Shown here: in pieces, positions 54,336 through 63,845 of the stretch
How the letters are laid out: every line of letters begins with the position of its first letter
Numbering within the stretch: the first letter of the stretch is position 1
Source: Oleiphilus sp.
GTDB lineage: Bacteria > Pseudomonadota > Gammaproteobacteria > Pseudomonadales > Oleiphilaceae
DNA: 64,000 bases
Assembly: GCA_006212045.1 (NCBI GenBank)
Contig: PZPK01000007.1
Location: 1 to 64,000, forward strand
Direction: 5' to 3'
Notes under the pieces: model-generated
Seen by the model: the letters and a program-made list of their open reading frames with translations, nothing else
Told to the model about the DNA's origin: nothing
The model's database searches: none
Translations under genes and position numbers: made by a program

Positions 54336-57143
54336 ATGGTCAATCAAAACCCTGAACAAATCGCACGCGACCAAATAGATGCCATGTTGGAGCAAGCAGG
54401 CTGGTCCGTTCAGGACAAAAAGAAGATCAACTTTTCCGCATCCCTAGGAGTGGCCATACGCGAGTACCAAACCGACGTTGGTCCAGCAGACTATGTGCTG
54501 TTTGTGGATAAGCAAGCAGTGGGCGTAATTGAAGCCAAACCTGAAGCTTGGGGCGAGAAGATCACCACGGCTGAAAACCAGTCTCAGGGGTATGCTAACG
54601 CCACCTTGAAGTGGGTAAACAACAGCCAGGCTTTGCGTTTTGTATATGAAAGCACCGGCGTCATCACTCGCTTTACCGATGGACAAGACCCAAACCCGCG
54701 CTCACGGGAGGTATTCAATTTTCATCGCCCTGAAACGCTGTCTACCTGGATGCGAGAAAGCAAAAGCTTCCGAGGTCGTCTGCAAGACTTTCCACCGCTC
54801 AATACCAATGGCCTGCGTGATTGCCAAATCACAGCCATCACCAACCTTGAGGAATCGCTCAAGCAAGATAAGCCTCGTGCCCTGGTACAAATGGCCACCG
54901 GTTCGGGAAAGACCTTCACCGCCATTACATCCAGCTATCGCTTGCTCAAGGAGCCAGTCAGTGCAAATCGCATCTTATTTCTGGTAGACACAAAAAACCT
55001 GGGTGAACAGGCCGAACAGGAATTTATGTCCTTCGTGCCGAATGACGATAACCGGAAGTTTACCGAACTCTACACGGTACAGCGGCTCAAGAACCAGTAC
55101 ATCGCCAAAGATGCGCAAGTATGTATCAGCACTATTCAACGCATGTACTCCATCCTAAAAGATGAACCGCTGGATGAAGCACTGGAAGAACAAAACCCGG
55201 CAGAGCAGATCACCAAGCCAAAAGAACCCGTGCCCGTAGTCTATAACGCAAAAGTGCCGCCTGAGTTTTTCGATGTGATCATCATTGATGAATGTCATCG
55301 CTCCATCTACAACCTATGGCGACAAGTCTTGGAATATTTCGATGCCTACCTGGTCGGCCTCACAGCCACACCGGATAACCGCACCTACGGCTTCTTCCGC
55401 AAAAACGTAGTGAGCGAATACGATCACGAAAAAGCCGTCGCCGATGGGGTGAACGTTGGCAACGAGATCTTTGTGATCGAAACCGAAAAAACCCAGCAAG
55501 GCGGTAAGATAGAGGCCAAACAGCAGGTGGAGCGGCGCGAGCGCACCACACGGCGCAAGCGCTGGGAAACCCAAGATGAAGATGAAGCCTATACCGGCAA
55601 GCAATTGGACAGGGATATCGTAAACCCTGATCAGATCCGTACCGTGATTCGCGCCTTCAAAGACGCACTGCCAAGCATCTTCCCCGGCCGCAAAGAAATA
55701 CCGAAAACACTGATCTTTGCCAAAACCGACAGCCATGCCGATGACATCATCCAAACCGTGCGCGAGGAGTTTGGCGAGAGTAATCAGTTCTGCAAAAAGG
55801 TCACCTACCGAGTCGCCAACGATAATACCGACACAGAAGGCAAAGTCATCGAAAAAGGCGAAGACCCGAAATCGGTACTTGCGCAATTCCGTAACGACTA
55901 TTACCCGCGTATCGCGGTGACCGTCGATATGATCGCCACTGGCACCGACGTAAAGGCGCTGGAGTGCCTGCTGTTTATGCGCGACGTGAAGAGCAAAAAC
56001 TATTTTGAGCAAATGAAGGGGCGCGGTACGCGCACCCTCGACAAAGACAGCCTGCAAAAGGTCACCCCGTCCGCACAAAGTGCGAAAACCCATTACGTGA
56101 TAGTCGATGCCATCGGCGTCACCAAGTCAGTGAAGACGGCCAGCCAACCATTGATCACAAAACCCAGCGTGCCACTGAAAGACTTGGCCATGGGCGTGAT
56201 GATGGGCGCCAGCGATACCGATACCGTATCTTCCCTGGCCGGCAGGCTGGCCCGTTTGGATAAACAACTGGATGACAAAGAACGCGCCCGCATTGCTGAA
56301 AAGGCTGGGGGCACGCCACTCCTGATGATCGTCGGAGACTTATTTGACGCCATCGACGGCGACCGGGTTGAGACGAAAGCGCTCGAAATCGCACAACAAC
56401 CAGTCGGCACCGATCCGGGTGACGCCGCCCGTGACCAAGCCCAAAAAGAACTGGTGGGTCAGGTCGCCAACGTATTCAATGGCGAACTGATTGAATTGAT
56501 CGACACCATTCGTCGGGACAAAGAACAGACCATCGTACACGACGATCTGGATACCGTCCTCAAAGCAGAATGGGCTGGGGAAACCACCGAGAATGCAAAA
56601 GCTCTGACCCAGGAGTTTGCTGACTATTTACTAGAGCAAGTCGATGAAATCAACGCGCTAGCGATTTACTTCCAAACACCGGCGCGACGCAGCGAAGTGA
56701 CCTATAGCCAAATAAAAGCGCTATTGGAAAAGCTCAAACAGGATCGCCCCAAACTCGCGCCCTTACGCATCTGGCAAGCCTATGCCCACCTCGATAACTA
56801 CACGGGCGAAAACCCGCTGACCGAACTCACCGCCCTAGTGGCGCTGGTTCGCCGAGTGTGTGGCATCGACAGCGCTATCACGCCCTTCGGCAGCACAGTA
56901 AGAAAGAATTTTCAGGATTGGATCATGAAGTACCACTCAGGTAATTCAGAAAAATTTAGTGAACAACAAATGCAATGGCTGCATGCCATTCGTGACCATA
57001 TCGCCAGTTCATTTCACTTTGAACGCGATGACTTGGATATGACGCCCTTTGATGCCAAAGGTGGATTAATGGGTATGTACCAGCAATTTGGCGACAAGAT
57101 GGACTGGGTGATTGAAGAACTGAACCGGGAGTTGGTGGCCTAA
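54336..57143 (+). CDS. hsdR: type I restriction enzyme R subunit
   Basis: A 935-residue motor-nuclease. The N-terminal PD-(D/E)xK nuclease motif is Asp52 ... Glu66-Ala-Lys68; the SF2 helicase motor has Walker A ATGSGKT (187-193), DECH at 318-321, TATPDN, and motif VI in YFEQMKGRGTRTL; the C-terminal region (about 700-935) binds the methylase core. It resembles the EcoEI-type R subunits. The stop overlaps the hsdS start by one base (TAATG). Confidence 0.94.
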   Translation: MVNQNPEQIARDQIDAMLEQAGWSVQDKKKINFSASLGVAIREYQTDVGPADYVLFVDKQAVGVIEAKPEAWGEKITTAENQSQGYANATLKWVNNSQALRFVYESTGVITRFTDGQDPNPRSREVFNFHRPETLSTWMRESKSFRGRLQDFPPLNTNGLRDCQITAITNLEESLKQDKPRALVQMATGSGKTFTAITSSYRLLKEPVSANRILFLVDTKNLGEQAEQEFMSFVPNDDNRKFTELYTVQRLKNQYIAKDAQVCISTIQRMYSILKDEPLDEALEEQNPAEQITKPKEPVPVVYNAKVPPEFFDVIIIDECHRSIYNLWRQVLEYFDAYLVGLTATPDNRTYGFFRKNVVSEYDHEKAVADGVNVGNEIFVIETEKTQQGGKIEAKQQVERRERTTRRKRWETQDEDEAYTGKQLDRDIVNPDQIRTVIRAFKDALPSIFPGRKEIPKTLIFAKTDSHADDIIQTVREEFGESNQFCKKVTYRVANDNTDTEGKVIEKGEDPKSVLAQFRNDYYPRIAVTVDMIATGTDVKALECLLFMRDVKSKNYFEQMKGRGTRTLDKDSLQKVTPSAQSAKTHYVIVDAIGVTKSVKTASQPLITKPSVPLKDLAMGVMMGASDTDTVSSLAGRLARLDKQLDDKERARIAEKAGGTPLLMIVGDLFDAIDGDRVETKALEIAQQPVGTDPGDAARDQAQKELVGQVANVFNGELIELIDTIRRDKEQTIVHDDLDTVLKAEWAGETTENAKALTQEFADYLLEQVDEINALAIYFQTPARRSEVTYSQIKALLEKLKQDRPKLAPLRIWQAYAHLDNYTGENPLTELTALVALVRRVCGIDSAITPFGSTVRKNFQDWIMKYHSGNSEKFSEQQMQWLHAIRDHIASSFHFERDDLDMTPFDAKGGLMGMYQQFGDKMDWVIEELNRELVA

Positions 57144-58726
57144 TGACTAATATGGTTCCTAGCAGCTGGGAAAGTTGCGAATTCGGTGATATCGCAAAAA
57201 TTCGCAATGGCTATGCTTTTAAAAGCAAAGACTTTAAAAAAGGTAAAGAATTACCCACAGATATTCCTTTGGTAAAGCAATCTCAATTAGTTGGAAGTAA
57301 AATTGACCTCAGTGAGGCTGTGTACCTAGCAAAGGAGTTTGCAGAGGATAATCCGAGCTATTTACTGAAGAAGGGCGACATTCTTATCGGCATGTCAGGT
57401 TCAATTGGAAAGTTGTGCTATTACGAACATGATTTTATGTCACTACAAAACCAACGCACTGGAAAGATTGAAATATTTGCCGAAAATTACCTGCATTCAA
57501 AATACTTAGGACTTTACCTTTCAAATATAGAAAATGAACTTGTAAAAAAAGCAAAGGGAATGGGCGTTCAAAACATTAGCGCAAAAGATATAGAGGCATT
57601 GGCATTTCCGCTTCCTCCATTTAATGAACAAAAACGCATCGTTGCCAAAATCGAAGAACTCTTCTCCGAACTGGACAACGGCATCGCCGCCTTAAAAACC
57701 GCCCGCGAACAACTCAAAGTCTACCGCCAGGCCGTGCTCAAACACGCCTTCGAAGGCAAACTCACCGCCCAATGGCGTGAGGACAATGCCGACAAACTCG
57801 AAAGCCCAGAACAACTCCTCACCCGCATTCAACAAGAACGCGAAGCCCGCTACCAGCAGCAAATGGAAGACTGGAAAGCAGCTGTGAAGGAATGGGAAGC
57901 AAATGGTAAAGAAGGGAAAAAGCCGGGTAAGCCGAAGAAACTAGAGCCGCAGGGCGATCCAGATGGCAATTATAAGCTGAAGCTTGAATTGCCCGACATT
58001 TGGTCTCCTTGCTGCATTGGTCAAGCTTATTCCGTATATGTAGGAGCTACTCCGAGCAGAAAGGAAGCAACATATTGGAACGGTGATATATTTTGGGTTA
58101 GCAGTGGTGAAGTATCTTTTTGTGAGATTACGGATACAGCAGAGAAAATAACAGAAAGCGGCTACGAGAATACCTCTACAGAAATACATCCACCTGGTAC
58201 GGTCCTCTTGGCAATGATCGGAGAGGGTAAAACTCGTGGGCAAGCGGCGATTACTCACGTCCCAGCAGCGCACAACCAAAACACAGCAGCAATTCGAGTC
58301 TCCGAGGCCAAATTATCACCAGAGTATTTATACCACTTCCTACAGTATCAATACGAACAAACAAGAAGAGTTGGCTCTGGTAACAATCAGAAAGCTTTGA
58401 ATAAAGCTCGTGTATCAAGTATTGAGTTCCCCTTATGTTCGAATGCAGAGCAGTTAGAGGTCGTTGCCCGGCTTAGCGAAAAGCTGTCCGTCGTTGAAAG
58501 CATCGAGCGAGAGATAGACGACTCGTTGGCTAGGTCAGAAACACTCCGCCAATCCATTCTCAAAAAAGCCTTCTCCGGTCAGCTGGTCTCGCAAGATCCC
58601 AGCGACAAACCGGCCAGCGAACTGCTGGCTCGTATTCAAGCCGAAAGAGAAACCCCGCAAGCCAAAGCAGGAGCGAAACCGAAGCCCGCCAAGAAACGTG
58701 AAAGAAAGTCTAAGGAGCGTGCCTAA
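57143..58726 (+). CDS. hsdS: type I restriction-modification specificity subunit
   Basis: A 527-residue DNA-recognition subunit with two target-recognition domains (about 1-155 and 285-430) and two conserved helical spacers (LPPFNEQKRIVAKIEELFSELDNGIAALK and the C-terminal EQLEVVARLSEKLSVVESIE). Each spacer has an EGKLTAQWR/SGQLVSQD-type ending and a Lys/Pro-rich tail. The recognition domains are AT-richer than the spacers, as usual for exchanged specificity modules. It overlaps both neighbours by one base. Confidence 0.94.
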   Translation: MTNMVPSSWESCEFGDIAKIRNGYAFKSKDFKKGKELPTDIPLVKQSQLVGSKIDLSEAVYLAKEFAEDNPSYLLKKGDILIGMSGSIGKLCYYEHDFMSLQNQRTGKIEIFAENYLHSKYLGLYLSNIENELVKKAKGMGVQNISAKDIEALAFPLPPFNEQKRIVAKIEELFSELDNGIAALKTAREQLKVYRQAVLKHAFEGKLTAQWREDNADKLESPEQLLTRIQQEREARYQQQMEDWKAAVKEWEANGKEGKKPGKPKKLEPQGDPDGNYKLKLELPDIWSPCCIGQAYSVYVGATPSRKEATYWNGDIFWVSSGEVSFCEITDTAEKITESGYENTSTEIHPPGTVLLAMIGEGKTRGQAAITHVPAAHNQNTAAIRVSEAKLSPEYLYHFLQYQYEQTRRVGSGNNQKALNKARVSSIEFPLCSNAEQLEVVARLSEKLSVVESIEREIDDSLARSETLRQSILKKAFSGQLVSQDPSDKPASELLARIQAERETPQAKAGAKPKPAKKRERKSKERA

Positions 58727-60369
58727 TGGATGCCCTCAACTTACTCGACTATTTAATCGACAATGAGGTTGAGCGCGAGGTAATTGAGTTCAAAGAAGCG
58801 AAGAGCAACTACCCGCTCGAAAAACTAGGGAAGTATTTCTCTGCACTAAGCAACGAGGCTAATTTGAAAAACCAAAAACATGCTTGGCTTGTTTTTGGTT
58901 TAAAGGATAACAAGACAATCGTAGGCACACATTTCCGTTCCGATCTGAAAAGCCTACAATCGCTCAAAAAAGAAATCGCAGATAAAACCACCAACCGATT
59001 GACCTTTGTCGATATTCACCCGGTACATCATGCAAACGGCCGGGTTTTACTGTTCGAAATTCCTGCGGCCCCGCAAGGCATTCCTGTCGCCTGGAATGGC
59101 CATTACTACGGTCGGGACGGCGAATCACTTGGACCACTTAACTTGGAAGAAATCGAACGAATTCGAGCCCAAAACCGGGCGCACGACTGGAGCGCGACAG
59201 TTCTACCAGAAGCCGGAATTTCTGACCTGGAACCCGACGCAATAGCGCTCGCTCGGGAAAAGTTTGCCCTGAAGAACACAAAGTTGGCAGCGGATCTGCC
59301 TCATTGGGACGACAAGACCTTTCTCAACAAGGCAAAATTGACAATAAACGGCCAGCTCACGCGCACCACCATTCTGTTGCTGGGCAAGCCAGAGTCAACG
59401 CATTGGTTGAACCCGGCCTCGGCGACAATCACTTGGATTCTAAAGGACCGAGATGGTCTGGAGCGCGATTATGAGCATTTCTCTTGTCCGCTTCTGCTAA
59501 GTGTTGACGCTGTTTTCCACAAAATCCGTAACCTCAAATACCGTTACATGAAAGAAGGGACATTGTTTCCTGAAGAAGTCGATCAATTCGACCCATACAT
59601 TATTCGCGAGGCGCTGAACAATGCCATTGCGCATCAGGATTACGAACTGGGCGGCAAGATCTCAGTGGTCGAATTTGAGAACGACCGGCTTTGTTTCAGC
59701 AACTTGGGTAGCTTTATTCCGGGATCGGTTGAATCGGTTATTCGAGCCGATGCCCCGGAAAGCCGTTATCGTAATCGGTTTTTGGCGGACGCGATGGTCA
59801 ATCTGAACTTGATCGACACCATAGGCAGTGGTGTTCGTAAGATGTTCATCATTCAGAAGAACCGTTTGTTTCCATTGCCAGAATACAACCTGGCCAATAA
59901 TCGCGTTGAAGTAACGATCACCGGCCGCGTGCTAGATGTAGCGTATGCTCGTAAATTGGCCCAAATACCGGGCCTGTCCCTAGAAGACATCATGCTTTTG
60001 GATAAAGTCCAAAAGCGTAAGGTTTTGAGTGAAGACGAGGCAAAAAACCTCAAAGGGAAAAGTTTAATTGAAGGGCGCAAACCGAATTACCACATATCTG
60101 CAAGGTTAGCTGGCCATAGCGGTGATAAAGCCGAATATATTCGTCATAGAGGATTTGATGACCAGCATTATAAACAACTAATCGTTGGTTACCTTGAAGA
60201 GTTTGGGAGCGCTCGACGTGTAGATATTAATCGGCTGCTTTTGGATAAGCTACCCGATGTGTTGGATGAAAAACAGAAGGACAACAAGATCCGAAACCTG
60301 CTTCAGGCTTTGAAACACGAGGGTTCTATCGAACCTGAAGGAAAATCATGGCGAATATCTAAAACATAG
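58726..60369 (+). CDS. AlbA_2 (Schlafen-type) ATP-binding protein in the type I R-M operon
   Basis: A 547-residue protein with an AlbA_2/Schlafen N-terminal domain (about 10-140; EREVIEFKEAKSNYPLEKLGKYFSALSNEAN and GRVLLFEIP), a middle region, an HATPase_c_4-like domain (about 290-400; IIREALNNAIAHQDY, FSNLGSFIPGSVES, LNLIDTIGSGVRKMF) and a winged-helix end (about 480-547). Proteins of this layout are usually annotated as transcriptional regulators or RecG-like ATP-binding proteins and recur in defence islands. It starts with the hsdS stop (overlap of one base), so it is translated with hsdR-hsdS. A role as regulator or accessory defence factor is inference. Confidence 0.85.
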   Translation: MDALNLLDYLIDNEVEREVIEFKEAKSNYPLEKLGKYFSALSNEANLKNQKHAWLVFGLKDNKTIVGTHFRSDLKSLQSLKKEIADKTTNRLTFVDIHPVHHANGRVLLFEIPAAPQGIPVAWNGHYYGRDGESLGPLNLEEIERIRAQNRAHDWSATVLPEAGISDLEPDAIALAREKFALKNTKLAADLPHWDDKTFLNKAKLTINGQLTRTTILLLGKPESTHWLNPASATITWILKDRDGLERDYEHFSCPLLLSVDAVFHKIRNLKYRYMKEGTLFPEEVDQFDPYIIREALNNAIAHQDYELGGKISVVEFENDRLCFSNLGSFIPGSVESVIRADAPESRYRNRFLADAMVNLNLIDTIGSGVRKMFIIQKNRLFPLPEYNLANNRVEVTITGRVLDVAYARKLAQIPGLSLEDIMLLDKVQKRKVLSEDEAKNLKGKSLIEGRKPNYHISARLAGHSGDKAEYIRHRGFDDQHYKQLIVGYLEEFGSARRVDINRLLLDKLPDVLDEKQKDNKIRNLLQALKHEGSIEPEGKSWRISKT

Positions 60370-60372
60370 TAA

Positions 60373-60415
60373 TTCTAGATATTTTTAGACATTTCTAGAT
60401 ATTTTTAGATATTTC
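60373..60415. repeat. tandem 20-bp operator-like repeats upstream of hsdM
   Basis: Two head-to-tail copies of a 20-bp unit (60373-60392 and 60393-60412) that differ at one base, each beginning TTCTAGATATTTTTAGA, plus the first three bases of a third. Each unit holds an imperfect palindrome (TCTAGATA TTTTTAGA). A 20-bp pitch is about two helical turns, so bound dimers would lie on the same face. The site lies 76 bp before the hsdM ATG, a good place for an operator. Confidence 0.7.
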
Positions 60416-60490
60416 GGAACATCTCGATCGACCAAAATTATAACTTTGCTCTCCGTGAGTTTTGAGCTTCATATTTACATTAGGAACAAC

Positions 60491-61978
60491 ATGAACACAT
60501 CTTCCATTATCTCCAGAGTCTGGAGCTTCTGCACCACACTACGCGATGACGGCGTGGGATATGGTGATTACCTGGAACAGCTGACTTACCTGATCTTCCT
60601 GAAAATGGCGGATGAGTACGCGAAGCCTCCTTACAGCAGGGACGTTGGCATACCAGAACAGTACAGCTGGCAGGCCCTTACGAGTAAAAAGGGTGCAGAA
60701 CTCGAAGTACTTTATGTTGAGTTATTACGAGAGCTAGGCAAGCACAAGGGCATGTTAGGGCAAATATTTACCAAGGCCCAAAATAAAATACAGGACCCCG
60801 CAAAGCTATACCGCTTAATCGATATGATCGATAGCACCCAATGGATCATGATGGGCGCCGACATAAAGGGCGATATCTACGAAGGCTTGCTGGAAAAGAA
60901 TGCCGAGGATACCAAATCCGGCGCGGGCCAGTACTTTACCCCCAGAGCGCTCATTCAGGCGATGGTAGAGTGCGTAAGGCCGGAGCCGGGTAATACTATC
61001 GCTGACCCTTCTTGCGGAACGGGTGGATTTTTCTTGGCGGCCTATGACTTTCTGACCGATCCAAAAAATTTCTCTCTCGACAAAGAACAAAAGCAGTTTC
61101 TAAAGCACAGCACCTTCTACGGCAATGAAATCGTCGCCAATACGCGCCGGCTGTGCTTGATGAATATGTTTTTGCATAACATTGGTGAGATAGACGGTGA
61201 GAGCTTAGTATCTCCCAATGATGCGCTAATCGCTGCAGGCTCAACCAACGTAGACTATGTATTAGCGAACCCTCCTTTCGGTAAGAAAAGCTCAATGAGT
61301 TTTACCAACGAAGAGAGCGAGCAAGAGACCGATGAGCTAACCTACAACCGGCAAGACTTCTGGGCGACGACATCCAACAAACAGCTTAACTTTGTGCAGC
61401 ACATACGTAGCATGCTCAAAACCACTGGCAAGGCGGCTGTTGTTGTTCCCGATAATGTGTTATTCGAGGGAGGCGCAGGTGAAACGGTTCGCAAGAAACT
61501 GCTAGAAAACACCAACCTGCATACCATCTTGCGCCTTCCCACAGGTATTTTCTACGCGCAGGGCGTGAAGGCGAACGTGTTGTTCTTCGACAACCACCCC
61601 GCCAGCCCAAATCCTTGGACCAGAGAAGTTTGGTTCTACGACTACCGCACCAATATCCACCACACCCTCAAGAAAAAGCCCATGAGGCTTGATGATCTGG
61701 CAGATTTCATCACTTGTTATAACCCCCAGAACCCCAGCGAGCGCAAAGAATCCTGGCATGCGGAAGAAAACCCCGATGGCCGCTGGCGCAAGTATAGCTA
61801 CGAAGAGCTCATCGCCAGAGATAAGACCAGCCTGGATATTTTCTGGTTGAAAGATAAAAGCCTGACAGATCTGGATAACTTACCAGAACCCGATGATCTT
61901 GCAGAAGAGATTATTGAGAATCTAGAAGCGGGACTGAACAGTTTTCGTGAAGTATTGAATGGATTGAACGCAACATGA
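60491..61978 (+). CDS. hsdM: type I restriction-modification methylase subunit
   Basis: A 495-residue N6-adenine methyltransferase. The SAM site is ADPSCGTGGFFLA (Cys175 region) and the catalytic motif is NPPF at residues 260-263; the N-terminal helical domain is VWSFCTTLRDDGVGYGDYLEQLTYLIFLKMAD. ATG 60491 with AGGA upstream is chosen over 60446. It is the only hsd gene separated from the others, by a 121-bp leader with tandem repeats, so it may have its own promoter. Confidence 0.95.
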   Translation: MNTSSIISRVWSFCTTLRDDGVGYGDYLEQLTYLIFLKMADEYAKPPYSRDVGIPEQYSWQALTSKKGAELEVLYVELLRELGKHKGMLGQIFTKAQNKIQDPAKLYRLIDMIDSTQWIMMGADIKGDIYEGLLEKNAEDTKSGAGQYFTPRALIQAMVECVRPEPGNTIADPSCGTGGFFLAAYDFLTDPKNFSLDKEQKQFLKHSTFYGNEIVANTRRLCLMNMFLHNIGEIDGESLVSPNDALIAAGSTNVDYVLANPPFGKKSSMSFTNEESEQETDELTYNRQDFWATTSNKQLNFVQHIRSMLKTTGKAAVVVPDNVLFEGGAGETVRKKLLENTNLHTILRLPTGIFYAQGVKANVLFFDNHPASPNPWTREVWFYDYRTNIHHTLKKKPMRLDDLADFITCYNPQNPSERKESWHAEENPDGRWRKYSYEELIARDKTSLDIFWLKDKSLTDLDNLPEPDDLAEEIIENLEAGLNSFREVLNGLNAT

Positions 61979-62017
61979 CGATAACGATCGTCTAGATCTG
62001 GGCCTCTATGTTTAGCA

Positions 62018-62890
62018 TCAGGCCTTTGCAATAAAATCCAGCGCCAAACCGAAAAACACCAACATGCCGACCCAGTTGTTGTTCAGGAAAGCCTGGAAAC
62101 ACTCTTGCCGGTAACGCAGACGAATCAGGTGTTGCTGGTACACCAGCAGGCAGGACGCGGCGACAACACCCAGAAAATAGAACTGCCCCAGATCGGCCTC
62201 GTTGCCGATCAGACAAAGCGTCAGGACAAACATGGTCTGCAGGCAGGCAATAATGGCCCGATCGGCCTCACCGAACAGTATAGCGGTAGATTTCACGCCG
62301 ATTTTGATATCGTCTTCGCGATCGACCATGGCATAGATCGTATCGTAGGCAACCGTCCACAAGACCGTTGCCAGAAACACCAGCCATGCCAAAGGTGGCA
62401 CCGCTTCCTGTTGGGCAGCAAATGCCATGGGAACGGCCCATGCGAAGGCGGCGCCAAGGAAAACCTGGGGTAGGTAGGTATAGCGCTTCATGAATGGATA
62501 CAGAATGGCCAGGCCCAAGCCACCGAAAGACCAATAGAATGTCAATTGATTGGTGCACAGCACCAGCAGCAGCGCCACGAGACACAGGCCGAAAAACAGG
62601 CCCAGCGCCTGTTTAGGGCTGACTTTTCCGGTTGCCAATGGCCGGTCTTTGGTTCGTTCAACGTGTCCGTCAATGTCTCGGTCGGCATAATCATTGATAA
62701 CACAACCGGCAGAACGCATCACAATCGCGCCCAGTACAAAAATGACCACGTTTGCAATTGAAGGTTGTCCCGCCCCCGCCAGCCAGAGCGCCCAAAGCGC
62801 GGGCCACATGACCAGGAATATTCCAATCGGACGGTCCAACCGGGTCAATTGTATATAGGGCATCCACTTACCCAGAGCCAGTTTTTTCAC
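62018..62890 (-). CDS. ubiA: 4-hydroxybenzoate polyprenyltransferase
   Basis: A 290-residue membrane enzyme, the length of E. coli UbiA, that attaches the polyprenyl chain to 4-hydroxybenzoate in ubiquinone synthesis. Both Asp-rich motifs are present ([15 protein letters not shown] and [22 protein letters not shown]). The start is GTG at 62890 after GGAGAG; an upstream frame to 63046 overlaps ubiC. It follows ubiC by 49 bp. Confidence 0.95.
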   Translation of the reverse strand: MKKLALGKWMPYIQLTRLDRPIGIFLVMWPALWALWLAGAGQPSIANVVIFVLGAIVMRSAGCVINDYADRDIDGHVERTKDRPLATGKVSPKQALGLFFGLCLVALLLVLCTNQLTFYWSFGGLGLAILYPFMKRYTYLPQVFLGAAFAWAVPMAFAAQQEAVPPLAWLVFLATVLWTVAYDTIYAMVDREDDIKIGVKSTAILFGEADRAIIACLQTMFVLTLCLIGNEADLGQFYFLGVVAASCLLVYQQHLIRLRYRQECFQAFLNNNWVGMLVFFGLALDFIAKA

Positions 62891-62939
62891 GCACTCTCCA
62901 TCTTCATCGATTGCAGGGCCAATTTGCCTATCACAGCCA

Positions 62940-63533
62940 TCAGGAAGCCCGAAGCACCTCAGGTAAAAACATTTCGCTGACCAGCAAAGGCTTATTGTGA
63001 AGCCTGAAAACAGAACGTCTGGCAAAACAAATTTCGTCCTGCTCATTGCTGAATCGCGCCAATTCCAATGCTTCCCGTTTCATCGCGCGGGATGAAAACA
63101 GAAACGCACCGAGCGGTTTTTCACCCAGATACTGAAGTTGCCGCTCCTCGCCTCGCAAGGTCCCCACCGGAATCACACTATGCGCCCGGACCCAGGGAAC
63201 ACCGAATACACACAGCTCCACTTCCCTGATCAGGGCCTGCTGGCGAAAGGGAATGGACAGGGTCCTTGCTTCGTCTATCGCTGGCATGGCCCAGTGAAGT
63301 CGCGTCACCCTGACCCTGAACTGCCCTCCCGAAACATCAATCAGACGCTGGGTCAGAGAACCACGATCCAGCACCCAATTGCGCCAGGCCCTCGGAAGAA
63401 TGCTCGAAGGGACACTGCGATAGGCTCGCCAAGAGCTTAATTGTTGCGGTAACGCTTTCAGAGAAACACCTGAGTTAGGCAATATGACAAAGCACGCAAT
63501 TATAGCCAAGCTGCACTGGCGCAACCACAACAT
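62940..63533 (-). CDS. ubiC: chorismate pyruvate-lyase
   Basis: A protein of up to 197 residues that converts chorismate to 4-hydroxybenzoate plus pyruvate, the first committed ubiquinone step. It matches the family from [12 protein letters not shown] onwards, with [32 protein letters not shown] and the C-terminal [11 protein letters not shown] containing the conserved Glu. The start is uncertain: ATG 63533 adds a hydrophobic segment that may not be native, but no better start with a ribosome-binding site was found. Confidence 0.9.
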   Translation of the reverse strand: MLWLRQCSLAIIACFVILPNSGVSLKALPQQLSSWRAYRSVPSSILPRAWRNWVLDRGSLTQRLIDVSGGQFRVRVTRLHWAMPAIDEARTLSIPFRQQALIREVELCVFGVPWVRAHSVIPVGTLRGEERQLQYLGEKPLGAFLFSSRAMKREALELARFSNEQDEICFARRSVFRLHNKPLLVSEMFLPEVLRAS

Positions 63534-63680
63534 TCCGGCTCGTTCACTCAGAAACGGTCATTTGGTGACATACGAGCGCTCAAGCTTGTCAGTAATTGCA
63601 TTTGTAGCACAGGCAATGATTGGGTACATTATCGCCTCTTCAAATCTAAAGACTCTAATCAGAAGTAAAAGGTGAACCCT

Positions 63681-63845
63681 ATGAGAAAATGGCAGTGCGT
63701 CGTCTGCGGCCTGATTTATGACGAAGCGGAAGGCTGGCCCGATGATGACATCGCGCCCGGCACCGCTTGGGAAGATGTGCCTGAAGACTGGATCTGCCCG
63801 GACTGTGGGGTCGGAAAAGAAGACTTTGAGATGATTGAAATCTGA
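63681..63845 (+). CDS. rubA: rubredoxin
   Basis: A 54-residue protein with the two iron-binding Cys pairs CVVCG and CPDCGV, the intervening [20 protein letters not shown] pattern and the usual rubredoxin length. It carries electrons from rubredoxin reductase to alkane hydroxylases or other oxidases. AGGTG precedes the ATG. Its stop overlaps the start of the reductase (TGATG). Confidence 0.96.
   Translation: MRKWQCVVCGLIYDEAEGWPDDDIAPGTAWEDVPEDWICPDCGVGKEDFEMIEI

Noticed and set aside
54024-54395. A 123-codon minus-strand frame upstream of hsdR
   Set aside because: Runs antisense across the hsdR start and has no recognised family. A shorter product starting near 54255 is conceivable, but there is no supporting signal.
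55314-56093. A 259-codon frame antisense to hsdR
   Set aside because: Covers the helicase motor of hsdR and shows only low-complexity hydrophobic sequence.
60373-60415. Tandem repeats as a CRISPR array
   Set aside because: The units are contiguous without spacers, only two copies exist and no cas genes are near.
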